64,000 nt of DNA from Burkholderia pyrrocinia (GCF_003330765.1 NZ_CP024902.1:2852001-2916000), one strand, 5' to 3'. Positions 1 to 7,856 are shown, counted from the first letter of the stretch. Program-made: numbers and translations. Notes: generated by a model from the letters alone, not told the origin.

Positions 1-216
1 CGCCTCGCCGACGCGGTCGGCCGCGCGCTGAAGACCGCGCAGCCCGGCACGCCCGCGTTCCGCGCGGCGCTGCGACGCGAGCTCGAACGCGCGCACGAAC
101 TCGTCGTGCCGAACGGCGTCGTCAACACCAGCGACAAGGATCATGTGGGGCTCGATCAGCGCGCGAGCGTGATGGGGATCGTGAAACAGGGCCGGTTCGT
201 CTACCTGAGCCAGTGA
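1..216 (+). CDS. ABC transporter periplasmic substrate-binding protein, C-terminal end (partial)
   Basis: Only the last 71 codons are inside the window; the reading frame is open from the first base to a TGA at 214-216. The end of the protein carries the pattern VNTSDKDHVGLDQRASVMG followed by a short strand ending FVYLSQ. This is the usual C-terminus of Peripla_BP_6 family proteins (the branched-chain amino acid / amide binding-protein group), which deliver a solute to an ABC importer in the inner membrane. The N-terminal signal peptide and ligand pocket lie outside the window, so the substrate cannot be judged. The transport genes would be expected upstream. Confidence 0.8.
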   Translation, partial: RLADAVGRALKTAQPGTPAFRAALRRELERAHELVVPNGVVNTSDKDHVGLDQRASVMGIVKQGRFVYLSQ

Positions 217-240
217 CGCGTGCGCCGGTGGCCGGGTGGC

Positions 241-269
241 TTGCCCAGCCTCCGGATTTCCGCCATAAT
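241..269 (+). promoter_or_regulatory. sigma70-type promoter for tRNA-Leu
   Basis: TTGCCC at 241-246 and CATAAT at 264-269 are separated by 17 bases, which fits a -35/-10 pair. Transcription would start near 277, about 35 bases before the mature tRNA. Seen by eye; not tested. Confidence 0.5.
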
Positions 270-311
270 CCGCGTTTCGCCGCGCACAACCGCATGCGCG
301 GCCAGGATCAA

Positions 312-396
312 GCCCAGGTGGTGAAATTGGTAGACGCAGGGGACTCAAAATCCCCCGCCGCAAGGCGTGCCGGTTCGATTCCGGCCCTGGGCACCA
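312..396 (+). tRNA. tRNA-Leu (anticodon CAA)
   Basis: An 85-nt cloverleaf. The acceptor arms GCCCAGG (312-318) and CCTGGGC (386-392) pair perfectly, the T-loop region GGTTCGATTCC is canonical, and a variable arm is present, as expected for a class II leucine tRNA. The anticodon loop CTCAAAA gives anticodon CAA, which reads UUG. The CCA end is encoded in the DNA (394-396). It has its own promoter upstream and terminator downstream and looks monocistronic. Confidence 0.95.
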
Positions 397-428
397 GTAT
401 TTCGCAGCGTCATGCGCTGCACCTGTCG

Positions 429-466
429 AAACCCGCGCAAGCTCACCGCTTCGCGGGTTTTTTGTT
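429..466 (+). terminator. Rho-independent terminator of tRNA-Leu
   Basis: AAACCCGCG at 429-437 pairs with CGCGGGTTT at 452-460 and is followed directly by a run of T. It ends the tRNA transcript. Confidence 0.8.
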
Positions 467-548
467 TTTGCCGTGCGCAACGTGCACCGCAACGCGTGCC
501 TTCCCGCAGCAGTCCAAGCATCAGGGAACGCTGCACGGGAGGCAGGCC

Positions 549-716
549 ATGTCCACGCACGTCATTTCAAACCCGATTTGCCGCGGCGTGCTCGCCGCGC
601 TTCTGTTGATCATGCTGAGCGGATGCGACGTGCTGCGCGAGCCGCCCGTGCCCGAATGGCCGGGGCCGCATGCCCCCTATCCGTTCCCGGACAACATTCC
701 GCATCGCACCGAATGA
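549..716 (+). CDS. Small predicted lipoprotein (55 aa)
   Basis: A 55-residue protein starts at the ATG at 549 behind a purine-rich GGGAGGCAGG. Residues 12-26 form a hydrophobic stretch ending in the lipobox LSGC (Cys26), so the mature protein would be a lipidated peptide of about 30 residues rich in proline (PPVPEWPGP). Small proline-rich lipoproteins of this kind are common in Burkholderia and have no known function. No other domain is visible. The start was chosen because only this frame gives a complete signal peptide. The upstream continuation of the same open frame runs back through the tRNA gene and is not coding. Confidence 0.6.
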   Translation: MSTHVISNPICRGVLAALLLIMLSGCDVLREPPVPEWPGPHAPYPFPDNIPHRTE

Positions 717-739
717 CCGGCTCGGCCGACCTCGCGCCG

Positions 740-1045
740 TGGCACGAGCCGCGCGCCCAGCCGTGCTCGCAGAACCGCAGAATCGCGTCCGCGACGGCCG
801 CCGGCGCCTCGCGTTGCGGAAAGTGCCCGACGCCGTCCAGCACGGCGCGCTCGTAGCGGGCCGGTGAAGAACCGCTCGCGCACCGCGGATGTCTCCGGCG
901 CGGTGCAGGTATCCGCGCCGCCGTGCAACATGAGCGTCGGCACCGACAGCACGGGCGCGGGCGTCAGTTGCGCGTCGTCTTCCGCATAGGCTGCACCGCC
1001 GTCGACGCCCCCCCGGAGATAACGGTACGAGAGCAGCAGCATGGC
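740..1045 (-). pseudogene. Alpha/beta hydrolase remnant (frameshifted, N-terminus missing)
   Basis: On the minus strand, one frame gives LSVPTLMLHGGADTCTAPET and then RFFTGP. The matching continuation YERAVLDGVGHFPQREAPAA lies in another frame beginning near 863. Together these are the C-terminal part of an alpha/beta-hydrolase (the conserved GGAD acid loop and the GHFP catalytic-histidine region). One extra base, a C between the codons for P and Y, breaks the frame. The N-terminal two thirds, including the nucleophile elbow, are absent. The homology stops near 1045, where an unrelated fragment on the opposite strand begins. Interpreted as a dead gene. A sequencing error could explain the frameshift but not the missing N-terminus. 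Confidence 0.65.
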
Positions 1046-1268
1046 CGGCTGCGTATCGGCCGCGCTCGCGGGCTTCGCGGTCACCGCGCTGGCGCGCAGC
1101 CAGTTGCGCGACGGCCTGCGCGCATGCGGGGCGCAGGACGGGCTGCCAGCGCTGCCGGCCGCGCGCTTCTACGCGTTCGCGGCGAAACCGGACGGCGTCG
1201 GCGCGGCGTTGATCGATGCCGTGCGGGAAACCGGGCGCAACCGGCAGTTCGCGGCGCTGCCCGACTAA
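1046..1268 (+). pseudogene. LysR-type regulator remnant, C-terminal tail only
   Basis: The frame ending at the TAA at 1266-1268 encodes FAVTALARSQLRDGLRACG and then RFYAFAAKP...AVRETG. This looks like the last 65-70 residues of the effector-binding domain of a LysR-family regulator. There is no helix-turn-helix and no upstream portion, because the sequence before about 1046 belongs to the opposite-strand hydrolase remnant. It is therefore a fragment left by a deletion or rearrangement. The call rests on recognising the tail pattern and is moderately sure. Confidence 0.45.
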
Positions 1269-1307
1269 CAAAGCGCAACGGCGCGCGACGCAAACCGGCC
1301 GTCCCGG

Positions 1308-2243
1308 TCAGTCGCCTTCCGCGCGCCCCCCCGCCCCGGCCGTCGTCAGCGCGTCCGCCATCAGCTCCCCGAACCACTCGATGAACGCATTGAGCCGGCG
1401 CGACCGGTGCCGCCGGTGCGGATACACGGCCGACACGTCCATCGGCTCGGCCCGATAGCCGGGCATCACGTCGACCAGTGCGCCGCTGTCGAGCAGATGT
1501 TCGACGTCGAACCGCGGAATCTGGATCAGCCCCATTCCCGCGATGCAACCGGCGATATAGGTTTCGGCGTTGTTGACGATCACGCGGCTCGGCAGCGTCA
1601 GCGTGTGCCGCCCGCCGTCCGCGCAGTATTCCCACCCGAGCTCGCGTCCCGTGGTCGGCGACGCATAGCCGATCGCCCAGTGCCCGTGCGCGAGCGCATC
1701 CGGATGCTCGGGCACGCCGCATTCGCGCAGGTAGTCGGGGCTCGCGCAGTTGATCAACGTGAACTGCCCGAGCGGCCGCACGACGAGGCTGCTGTCCGCG
1801 AGCCGCCCGACGCGGATCGCGCAGTCGACGCCCTCCTGCACCAGGTCGATCGAGCGGTCCGTCGAGCCGAGCGCCAGTTGCAGCTTCGGGTAGCGGCGAA
1901 ACAGCGACGGCAGCGCGGGCGCGACCATGCGGCGCGCGATCCGGCTCGGCATGTCGACGTTCAGCCGTCCGATCACGTCGCGGTCGCGGCGGCGAAACAG
2001 GCGGTCGAGCTCGTCGGCCTCCACGAGCAGGCGCCGGCCGCGTTCGAGCAGCAGCACGCCGTCGGCAGTCAATTGCACCTGACGCGTCGTGCGGTGCAAA
2101 AGGCGCGTGCCGAGCCCCGTCTCGAGCTGCTGGACGGCCGCCGACACGGTCGCGCGCGGCACGTCGAGCGCGTGCGCGGCCTTGATGAAGCTGCCCATCT
2201 CGGCAACTTGCAGGAAGATTCTGACCTGATCCAGCTTGTCCAT
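1308..2243 (-). CDS. LysR family transcriptional regulator (311 aa)
   Basis: A complete LysR-type regulator. Residues 1-60 form the winged helix-turn-helix (MDKLDQVRIFLQVAEMGSF, then RATVSAAVQQLE). The rest is the periplasmic-binding-protein-like effector domain, with RVGRLADSSLVVRPLG in the usual position. The start is the ATG at 2243, which aligns with the family N-terminus; the open frame extends 40 codons upstream but that part is arginine-rich and unlike the family. It belongs to the group that often controls a nearby oxidoreductase. It lies on the same strand as, and downstream of, the SDR gene at 2430, so they may be co-transcribed, but the 186-base gap leaves this open. Effector unknown. 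Confidence 0.85.
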   Translation of the reverse strand: MDKLDQVRIFLQVAEMGSFIKAAHALDVPRATVSAAVQQLETGLGTRLLHRTTRQVQLTADGVLLLERGRRLLVEADELDRLFRRRDRDVIGRLNVDMPSRIARRMVAPALPSLFRRYPKLQLALGSTDRSIDLVQEGVDCAIRVGRLADSSLVVRPLGQFTLINCASPDYLRECGVPEHPDALAHGHWAIGYASPTTGRELGWEYCADGGRHTLTLPSRVIVNNAETYIAGCIAGMGLIQIPRFDVEHLLDSGALVDVMPGYRAEPMDVSAVYPHRRHRSRRLNAFIEWFGELMADALTTAGAGGRAEGD

Positions 2244-2429
2244 CGGCGGGGAACGTGGGTTCGGACGACCGTCGCCGCCAGTTGTCGCGCATCGCGGCGA
2301 GGTCCGGCGGCACAGAGAAAACGAGCGCGCTGCCTCGCGGCTGCGCGCCCGTCCATTGTCCACGCAAACGCGCCATTGCGGTGCACCACGCGCCCGCGAC
2401 GGTCGCCGGCGCGGCCCGTTGCCGGGCGG

Positions 2430-3203
2430 TTACTTGGTCGTATAGCCGCCGTTGATCAGGATCGTCTGGCCCGTGATCCACCAGCCGTCGGTCACGAGAT
2501 GGCGGATGAACGGCACGACGTCCTCGATGTCGGTCAGGCCCGTCTTGCTGAACGGCGACAGCGCGGCCGCCGTCTTGTGATACGCGACCGCATCGGCGCC
2601 TTCGGCCGGGTAGAAGAACGGCGTGTCCATCGGGCCCGGCCCGACGGCCGTCACCGAGATCCCGCGGGCGCCATATTCCTTCGACGCCGCGCGCGTGAAG
2701 TGCTCGACCGGCGCCTTCGACCCTTCGTACGCCGCATAGAACGGCGTGAATGCGCCGAGCAGCGACGTCACGAGCGTGACGAGCTTGCCGTGATCCTCGA
2801 GGTGCCGCCCCGCTTCCTTGATGAAGAAGAACGCCGACTTGCTGTTGACCGCGAACATCTCGTCGTACTCGGCCTCGCTGATCTCGGTGAACGGTTTCTT
2901 CAGCACCTTGCCGACCGTATTGATCGCGATGTCGAGCTTGCCGAAGCGCTGTTTCGCGTCGTCGAACAGCTTCTCGACCGCGGCGGCCGTCGTCAGGTCG
3001 GCCTGGAACGTTGCGGCGTCGGCACCGGCCGCGCGCACCGCGGCGGCCGTCTCCTCGGCCTGCGCCTGCGACGCCGCGCTGTTGTAGTGAATCGCCACCG
3101 CCTTCGCGCCGTGGCTCGCCAGGTCCCGCGCGATCAGGCCGCCGAGATTCTTTGCGCCGCCTGCGATCAGGACGACCTTGTCTGCGAGCGTGTGAGTTGC
3201 CAC
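2430..3203 (-). CDS. SDR family NAD(P)-dependent oxidoreductase (257 aa)
   Basis: A classical short-chain dehydrogenase of normal length. It has a nucleotide-binding loop GGAKNLGG (residues 15-22, a variant of TGxxxGxG), NTVGK in place of NNAG, the catalytic Tyr/Lys pair in YAAYEGSK, and the C-terminal substrate loop GPGPMDTPFFY. The predicted start is a GTG at 3203 preceded by AAAGGAGT. It would interconvert an alcohol and a ketone or reduce an enoyl/keto acyl group; the substrate cannot be told from sequence. The next gene downstream on the same strand encodes a LysR regulator. Confidence 0.85.
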   Translation of the reverse strand: MATHTLADKVVLIAGGAKNLGGLIARDLASHGAKAVAIHYNSAASQAQAEETAAAVRAAGADAATFQADLTTAAAVEKLFDDAKQRFGKLDIAINTVGKVLKKPFTEISEAEYDEMFAVNSKSAFFFIKEAGRHLEDHGKLVTLVTSLLGAFTPFYAAYEGSKAPVEHFTRAASKEYGARGISVTAVGPGPMDTPFFYPAEGADAVAYHKTAAALSPFSKTGLTDIEDVVPFIRHLVTDGWWITGQTILINGGYTTK

Positions 3204-3382
3204 GGTTGACTCCTTTTTCCGTTGAACGAAGCTAGGAGTGTAGGCACGCGCGACGCGCCGGTCAGCCGGTCGCGGCTGGATGAATTATCCAGAAAATCGA
3301 TCCAATCGAAACAATGCAATGTGGCCTGACGCACCGACAACCGCGCGGGAATCCGCGCGCGACTGCGCGACCGCCGGCCGGC

Positions 3383-3883
3383 TCAGCGCGCGTACAGCGC
3401 CGCGTCGATCTTGCCGAGCAGCCACTGCATGCCGGCCAGATGCTGTTGGTCGTGGCTGCACAGATAATGGACGAGCCCGCGCACGGTCAACGAACCGTAG
3501 CCGTCGAACTCGCCGGTGCGCGCGAACTGTTCGGGCGTGAGGCGCGACACGAGTTCCAGCGTCTCGCGTCGCGCTTCGCGGATCGCTGCGAGCACGTCGG
3601 ACGCATACGCGTCGTTGTAGCGGCGCTCGATCGCGAGCGCGTCGCCGTCGATCGACACGAGCAGCGGCCGAGCTTCGTCGAGCATCCGCCGCAGCCGCAC
3701 GTGATAGCCGTCGATCTCGATGTCGCGCACGTGGCAGAGCTGCCCGAGCGGCGAGAAGTGCTCGCTCGGGATCCCGGCCCAGTCGTCGGGCGTCCATCGC
3801 GCGTAGCCGTCGGGCACGGCCGCGAAATGGGCTTCGAGCAGACGGGGGAAATCGGCGAGTGCGTCGAGCGTCGTCGGATTCAT
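3383..3883 (-). CDS. DinB-like / DUF1993-type four-helix protein (166 aa)
   Basis: The protein has the helical bundle pattern of the DinB superfamily, with histidines spaced as in its metal site: HVRDIEIDGYH near residue 55 and HDQQHLAGMQ near the C-terminus. The start is the ATG at 3883, where the family-like sequence begins; upstream codons in the same frame are arginine-rich and unlikely to be used. Members are thiol-dependent transferases or of unknown function, often stress-induced in bacilli, so no reaction is assigned here. It stands alone between the SDR gene and the copC-like gene. Confidence 0.7.
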   Translation of the reverse strand: MNPTTLDALADFPRLLEAHFAAVPDGYARWTPDDWAGIPSEHFSPLGQLCHVRDIEIDGYHVRLRRMLDEARPLLVSIDGDALAIERRYNDAYASDVLAAIREARRETLELVSRLTPEQFARTGEFDGYGSLTVRGLVHYLCSHDQQHLAGMQWLLGKIDAALYAR

Positions 3884-3948
3884 GCGGGAAACTCCCTGTC
3901 GGAAAAGGGCGGCGGCAACCCTGGCACGAGCCTGCCGCCGCCGTTGCG

Positions 3949-4323
3949 TCACTTCACGCTGAAGCCGTACGCGCCCTGCGTGCGGTGCCCGTCGGTCGCG
4001 ACGGCCACCCATTTCACCGTATAGGCGCCGGTGCCGACCGCCGTGAGCGGCACCGTCATCCGCTTGCGGTTCGACGCGTCGATGCGCGCTTTGCCATCCG
4101 ACACCGTCTTGCCGTCGCCAGCGACGACGACGATCGAGCTGAACGCCGGCTCCAGCGGCTCGGTGAAGTCGATCGTGACGGCGGCCGGTGCGGCGGCCAC
4201 TGCCGCGCCCGCCGCCGGGTCGCTCTTCGCGAGATGCGCGTGCGCGAACGCGGCCGACGAAACGGTCGCGGCAAGTACGACGGCAGCAGCCTTGCGGCCG
4301 AACGGGAACGAATCGAAATGCAT
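3949..4323 (-). CDS. CopC/YobA-like periplasmic copper-resistance domain protein (124 aa)
   Basis: The first 27 residues form a signal peptide (basic start, AAAVVLAATVSSAAFA), with mature protein starting at HAHLAKSDPAAG. The N-terminal His of mature CopC is a copper ligand, and HAHL at that place plus a late DGH motif fit copper binding. The remainder is a single immunoglobulin-like CopC domain (IDFTEPLEPAFSS, then AYTVKWVAVATDGH). Such proteins bind copper in the periplasm and often work with the membrane protein CopD, which is not next to it here. A second copper gene, a multicopper oxidase, lies about 37 kb away. Confidence 0.85.
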   Translation of the reverse strand: MHFDSFPFGRKAAAVVLAATVSSAAFAHAHLAKSDPAAGAAVAAAPAAVTIDFTEPLEPAFSSIVVVAGDGKTVSDGKARIDASNRKRMTVPLTAVGTGAYTVKWVAVATDGHRTQGAYGFSVK

Positions 4324-4436
4324 GGACTTTCCGTGAAGAATGAACGGGTGCCGCGCCCCGCGCGGCGTTCCGGCAGCTTACCAGCTATGCGCGATCATGC
4401 CGGCCGCGCGTCGCCGCTTGATAGAATGCGCGCGCT

Positions 4437-5153
4437 ATGGATCTCGAAAGCATTCTCTACACCCAGGGCTTCGGCTCGCGCCGCCAGTGCCGCGGCCTGA
4501 TCGAAGCGGGCCGCGTCGCCGTCGCGGGCGTCAGCGCGACCGACCCCGACGCCACGTTCGACACCGACGGCCTCGTGTTCGAGGTCGACGATACGGCATG
4601 GCCGTTCCACGCGCACGCGTATCTCGCACTCAACAAGCCGGCCGGCTACGAGTGTTCGCGCGATCCGCAACACCACGCGAGCGTGTTCAGCCTGCTGCCC
4701 GCGCCGCTCGTTGCGCGCGGCGTGCAGTGTGTCGGACGGCTCGACCAGGACACGACGGGCCTGCTGCTGCTGTCCGACGACGGCCAGTTCGTACACGCGT
4801 ACACGTCGCCGAAGCGCAAAGTGCCGAAGACCTACGTGGCGACCGTGCGCCACCCGCTCGACGACACGCAACTGCACGCGCTGCGCACCGGCGTGCAGCT
4901 CCACGGCGAGCCGAAACCGATCGCGGCGATCGCTGCCGACGCGCGCGACACGCACGCGCTCGCGCTGACCGTCCTCGAAGGCAAATATCACCAGGTAAAA
5001 CGCATGGTCGCAGCGGCGAGCAATCGCGTTGACGCGCTGCACCGCGAAAGCATCGGCGGCTTCGCGCTGCCGGGCGACCTCGAGCCGGGCGCGTGGCGAT
5101 GGCTCGACGACGCCGACCTTTCAGCACTGCGCAATTCCGTCAAAACCCTGTAA
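4437..5153 (+). CDS. rsuA: 16S rRNA pseudouridine(516) synthase RsuA family (238 aa)
   Basis: The protein has an N-terminal S4 RNA-binding domain (residues 1-45; GFGSRRQCRGLIEAGRV), then the catalytic domain with the RsuA/RluB signature GRLDQDTTGLLLLSDDG (catalytic Asp about residue 103) and LNKPAGYEC. The C-terminal EGKYHQVKRM motif is typical. It isomerises a uridine in the small-subunit rRNA. A TAGAAT at 4422-4427 lies only nine bases before the ATG and no Shine-Dalgarno is visible, so the message may be leaderless or nearly so. Symbol given on family grounds; RluE-type relatives differ by lacking S4. Confidence 0.85.
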   Translation: MDLESILYTQGFGSRRQCRGLIEAGRVAVAGVSATDPDATFDTDGLVFEVDDTAWPFHAHAYLALNKPAGYECSRDPQHHASVFSLLPAPLVARGVQCVGRLDQDTTGLLLLSDDGQFVHAYTSPKRKVPKTYVATVRHPLDDTQLHALRTGVQLHGEPKPIAAIAADARDTHALALTVLEGKYHQVKRMVAAASNRVDALHRESIGGFALPGDLEPGAWRWLDDADLSALRNSVKTL

Positions 5154-5259
5154 GGGAAAATCCGCACGACCGTTCGGTGTCCGGCCGCATCTCGGCCGCA
5201 CCATCCCCCGCTATACTCGAATCACAAGCTGCACGAGCAGCGATGCAGGGGGAGACATC

Positions 5260-5448
5260 ATGAACATCAACCATTCTTTTGAACTGTCGTACGTGACGAT
5301 CGCGTTCGCGGTCGTCGGTGTCATCGTGATCGGCGGGCTGCTGGCCGCGATGCACGTGAAGCACAAATATCATCCGAACCTGATTGGCGCGCTGATCGGC
5401 GCGCTGCTGTGCTTCCTGCTGATCGAGGCGTTACCGGCGCTGACCTGA
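5260..5448 (+). CDS. Small membrane protein (62 aa)
   Basis: Two transmembrane helices are visible: residues 12-31 (VTIAFAVVGVIVIGGLLAAM) and residues 41-60, joined by the short basic loop HVKHKYHPN. A good ribosome binding site, GGGGGAG, sits six bases before the ATG. No family recognised. Its last 18 bases overlap the end of the convergent epimerase-like gene at 5431. Confidence 0.65.
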   Translation: MNINHSFELSYVTIAFAVVGVIVIGGLLAAMHVKHKYHPNLIGALIGALLCFLLIEALPALT

Positions 5449-6468
5449 CACGCTGCCCGGCGCGAGCGTTTGAAGGAAATCGTCTACGGTCGGATAGCGC
5501 AGCGTCACGCACAATTCGGCCTTGAGCCGTGTGTTGGACAGGCGCCGCGACTCGCGCATGAACGACAGCAGCGTCGGTTCGAGCTGGCGTTCGGCGTCCG
5601 CGCGGCTGACGCGCGGCGGCTTCGGCAAGCCGAGCACCTGCGCGACCCGGTCGAAATACTCTCCCATCCGCAGTTCGCTGTCGTCCGACGCGTGCACGGC
5701 GCGCGCCGGCCTGCCGCGTTCGGCTGCACGGCGCAGGATCGCCGCAAGATCGTCCGCGTGGATGTGATTCGTGTAGACGTCGTCGGCCGGCTCGAGCGCC
5801 GGCGTGCCGCGCTCGAGCCGCGCGACCGGCAGACGGTTCGCCGCGTAGATGCCGGGAATGCGCACGATGCGCGCGGACAGCACGCCGCGCACCGTCGCCG
5901 CGCGCAGTTGCCGCTCGGCCGACACGCGCCGGAACGCGCGCGGATTCGCGGGGCGCAGCGGGTGCGTTTCGTCGATCCGCGCCCCGCCGCAGTCGCCGTA
6001 TACGCCCGTCGTGCTGGCGTAGACGAGCCTCGGCGCGCGCAGGCCGTCGGGTACAATACGCGCTGCCCGAACGGGCGCGCCGGCCTGTCGGGCAGCGGTG
6101 CGCAGCGTTCGGAGCCGGCCGACCGCCGATGCCGGCGGTACCGGCGGCCGTCGCGCGGGCACGGTCGTTGCGGCAATCAGCGCACGCGTGCGCCGATCGT
6201 CGCGGCCGTCGGACTGCGGCGGCGCGAGATGCAGGATCGTGCCGGCAAGGCCCGCGAGGCGGCCGAGCGTCGCCGGACGATCGAGGTCGCCGACGATCGG
6301 CGTCGCGCCAGCAGCGCGCAGTTCGTCGCGGCGGGCCGGGTGGCTGGTCAGCGCGAAGATCCGCAGGTTGCGGCGCGAGTCGCGCCATTGTGCGACGCAG
6401 CGCATGCCGACGTCGCCGCAGCCGACGATCAGTGCGCGCGGCCGGCGCAGGATTCGTGTCGCGATCAT
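5431..6468 (-). CDS. NAD-dependent epimerase/dehydratase family protein, YeeZ-like (345 aa)
   Basis: The N-terminal Rossmann loop reads ALIVGCGDVG (residues 12-21). LVYASTTGVYGDCGG near residue 150 and YTNHIHADDLA near residue 235 are typical of extended SDRs related to YeeZ and nucleotide-sugar epimerases. Residues 95-140 form an arginine/proline-rich insertion lacking clear homology, which lengthens the protein compared with YeeZ. Substrate unknown. It ends inside the small membrane protein gene that converges on it. Confidence 0.75.
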   Translation of the reverse strand: MIATRILRRPRALIVGCGDVGMRCVAQWRDSRRNLRIFALTSHPARRDELRAAGATPIVGDLDRPATLGRLAGLAGTILHLAPPQSDGRDDRRTRALIAATTVPARRPPVPPASAVGRLRTLRTAARQAGAPVRAARIVPDGLRAPRLVYASTTGVYGDCGGARIDETHPLRPANPRAFRRVSAERQLRAATVRGVLSARIVRIPGIYAANRLPVARLERGTPALEPADDVYTNHIHADDLAAILRRAAERGRPARAVHASDDSELRMGEYFDRVAQVLGLPKPPRVSRADAERQLEPTLLSFMRESRRLSNTRLKAELCVTLRYPTVDDFLQTLAPGSVSGQRR

Positions 6469-6575
6469 GTTGGTTGCGAAGTCAGTAGCCGCCGTTGCGC
6501 GACGCGCAACGGTTTTGCATTGTAGCTGCCGTGCGCGACACGCACGGTCCCCACATTTTGTTCTAGTTTGGTTCT

Positions 6576-7607
6576 ATGGCATTCAACGTCACTCTCAAGC
6601 AAAGCGGCCGGCAATTCCAGGTCGAGTCGGACGAAACCGTGCTGGCGGCCGCGCTGCGCCAGAACGTCCATCTGCCGTACGGCTGCAAGAACGGCGCGTG
6701 CGGCTCCTGCAAGGGCCAGATCGTGTCGGGCCAGATCGAACAGGGCCCGCACGCCGCGTCGGCGCTGTCCAACGACGAGCGCACGCGCGGCCTCGCGCTG
6801 CTGTGCTGCTCGAAGGCGCAGTGCGATCTCGAGATCGACGTGCGCGAGATCGCCGGCGTCGACGGCGTGCAGGTCAAGAAGCTGCCGTGCCGGATCGCCG
6901 CGCTCGAACGCAAGGCCGACGACGTGATGGTCATGAAGCTGCAGTTGCCCGCCAACGAACGCCTGCAGTACCTCGCGGGCCAGTATGTCGAATTCATCCT
7001 GAAGGACGGCTCGCGCCGCAGCTACTCGATGGCGAACGCGCCGCACGAGGAAGGCCCGGTCGAGCTGCATATCCGTCACATGCCGGGCGGCAAGTTCACC
7101 GACCACGTGTTCGGCGCGATGAAGGAACGCGACATCCTGCGCTTCGAAGGCCCGCTCGGCACGTTCTTCCTGCGCGAGGATTCCGACAAGCCGATCGTGC
7201 TGCTCGCATCGGGCACGGGCTTCGCGCCGATCAAGGCGATCATCGAGCACGTGAAGCACACGGGCATCACGCGCCCGATGACGCTCTACTGGGGCGCACG
7301 CCGCAAGAAGGACATCTACCTCGGCGAGCTCGCCGAGCAGTGGGCGCGCGAGATCCCGAACTTCACGTACGTGCCGGTGCTCTCCGAGCCGGACACGGGC
7401 GACCAGTGGACCGGCCGCACGGGCTTCGTCCATCGCGCGGTGATCGAGGACCTGCCCGATCTGTCGGGCCACCAGGTGTACGCATGCGGCGCGCCGGTGA
7501 TGGTCGAATCCGCGCAGCGCGACTTCACGCAGCACCACGCGCTGCCGGCCGACGAGTTCTACGCGGACTCGTTCACGAGCGCCGCCGATCTCGCGCATCC
7601 GGTCTGA
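6576..7607 (+). CDS. CDP-6-deoxy-delta-3,4-glucoseen reductase-like 2Fe-2S/FAD oxidoreductase (343 aa)
   Basis: Three domains in order. An N-terminal plant-type 2Fe-2S ferredoxin has Cys37, Cys42 and Cys45 in CKNGACGSC and a fourth Cys at about 77. An FAD domain follows (RSYSMANAPHEEG). Last is an NAD domain (LLASGTGFAPIKAIIEH, then VYACGAPVMVE). It moves electrons from NAD(P)H through FAD and the cluster to a partner protein. In Burkholderia this ortholog is usually labelled CDP-6-deoxy-delta-3,4-glucoseen reductase, but no sugar genes are nearby, so the true partner is unknown. It is divergent from the epimerase-like gene. Confidence 0.85.
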   Translation: MAFNVTLKQSGRQFQVESDETVLAAALRQNVHLPYGCKNGACGSCKGQIVSGQIEQGPHAASALSNDERTRGLALLCCSKAQCDLEIDVREIAGVDGVQVKKLPCRIAALERKADDVMVMKLQLPANERLQYLAGQYVEFILKDGSRRSYSMANAPHEEGPVELHIRHMPGGKFTDHVFGAMKERDILRFEGPLGTFFLREDSDKPIVLLASGTGFAPIKAIIEHVKHTGITRPMTLYWGARRKKDIYLGELAEQWAREIPNFTYVPVLSEPDTGDQWTGRTGFVHRAVIEDLPDLSGHQVYACGAPVMVESAQRDFTQHHALPADEFYADSFTSAADLAHPV

Positions 7608-7667
7608 CACCGGGCCCGCCCGCGCCGCGCTGCGCGCCGCGATGTCACACCGGTGGCATCGCGGCGG

Positions 7668-7697
7668 TTTACAGTGGGGCGCGGGATGCCTTATGCT
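7668..7697 (+). promoter_or_regulatory. Predicted sigma70 promoter upstream of the arginine-rich leader ORF
   Basis: TTTACA (7668-7673) and TATGCT (7692-7697) lie 18 bases apart. The start of transcription would fall at about 7703-7705, that is at or one or two bases before the ATG of the short ORF at 7705. The promoter is downstream of the reductase gene and upstream of the terminator hairpin at 7831, so that hairpin sits inside the leader of the aminotransferase transcript. Confidence 0.5.
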
Positions 7698-7704
7698 TGC
7701 GCAC

Positions 7705-7788
7705 ATGAACCGCTTCCTGTCCGCCCTTCGACGTCGCCGCTCGCCGCTCCGCCCGGATGCCGCCGGCTCGTCACGGACTCGCGCGTAA
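7705..7788 (+). CDS. Arginine-rich short ORF, candidate leader peptide (27 aa)
   Basis: The ORF encodes 27 residues, eight of them arginine, including four in a row at residues 9-12 (codons CGA CGT CGC CGC). It is followed by a TAA stop, a 7-bp hairpin overlapping the stop (7784-7790 with 7804-7810), and an intrinsic terminator 43 bases after the stop. The next gene encodes an acetylornithine-type aminotransferase, an arginine biosynthesis enzyme. There is no Shine-Dalgarno sequence; if the promoter at 7668 is right, the message would be leaderless. The position, codon content and RNA foldings suggest an attenuation leader. Arginine is common in GC-rich out-of-frame DNA, so chance is a real alternative. 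Confidence 0.4.
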   Translation: MNRFLSALRRRRSPLRPDAAGSSRTRA

Positions 7789-7830
7789 CCCCCTCGCTTC
7801 ACCGGTTACGACCAAGCTGTTCGACTCACC

Positions 7831-7856
7831 AGCCACGGCCTTCCGTGGCTTTTTTA
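7831..7856 (+). terminator. Intrinsic terminator in the leader of the aminotransferase gene (candidate attenuator)
   Basis: AGCCACGG (7831-7838) and CCGTGGCT (7843-7850) form an 8-bp stem with a CCTT loop followed by a run of T. The 3' arm could instead pair with GTCACGG at 7770-7776 inside the short ORF (seven pairs, one of them G-U). A ribosome at the short ORF's stop codon would cover that site. It could also simply be the distal terminator of the reductase gene that ends at 7607. Confidence 0.7.
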
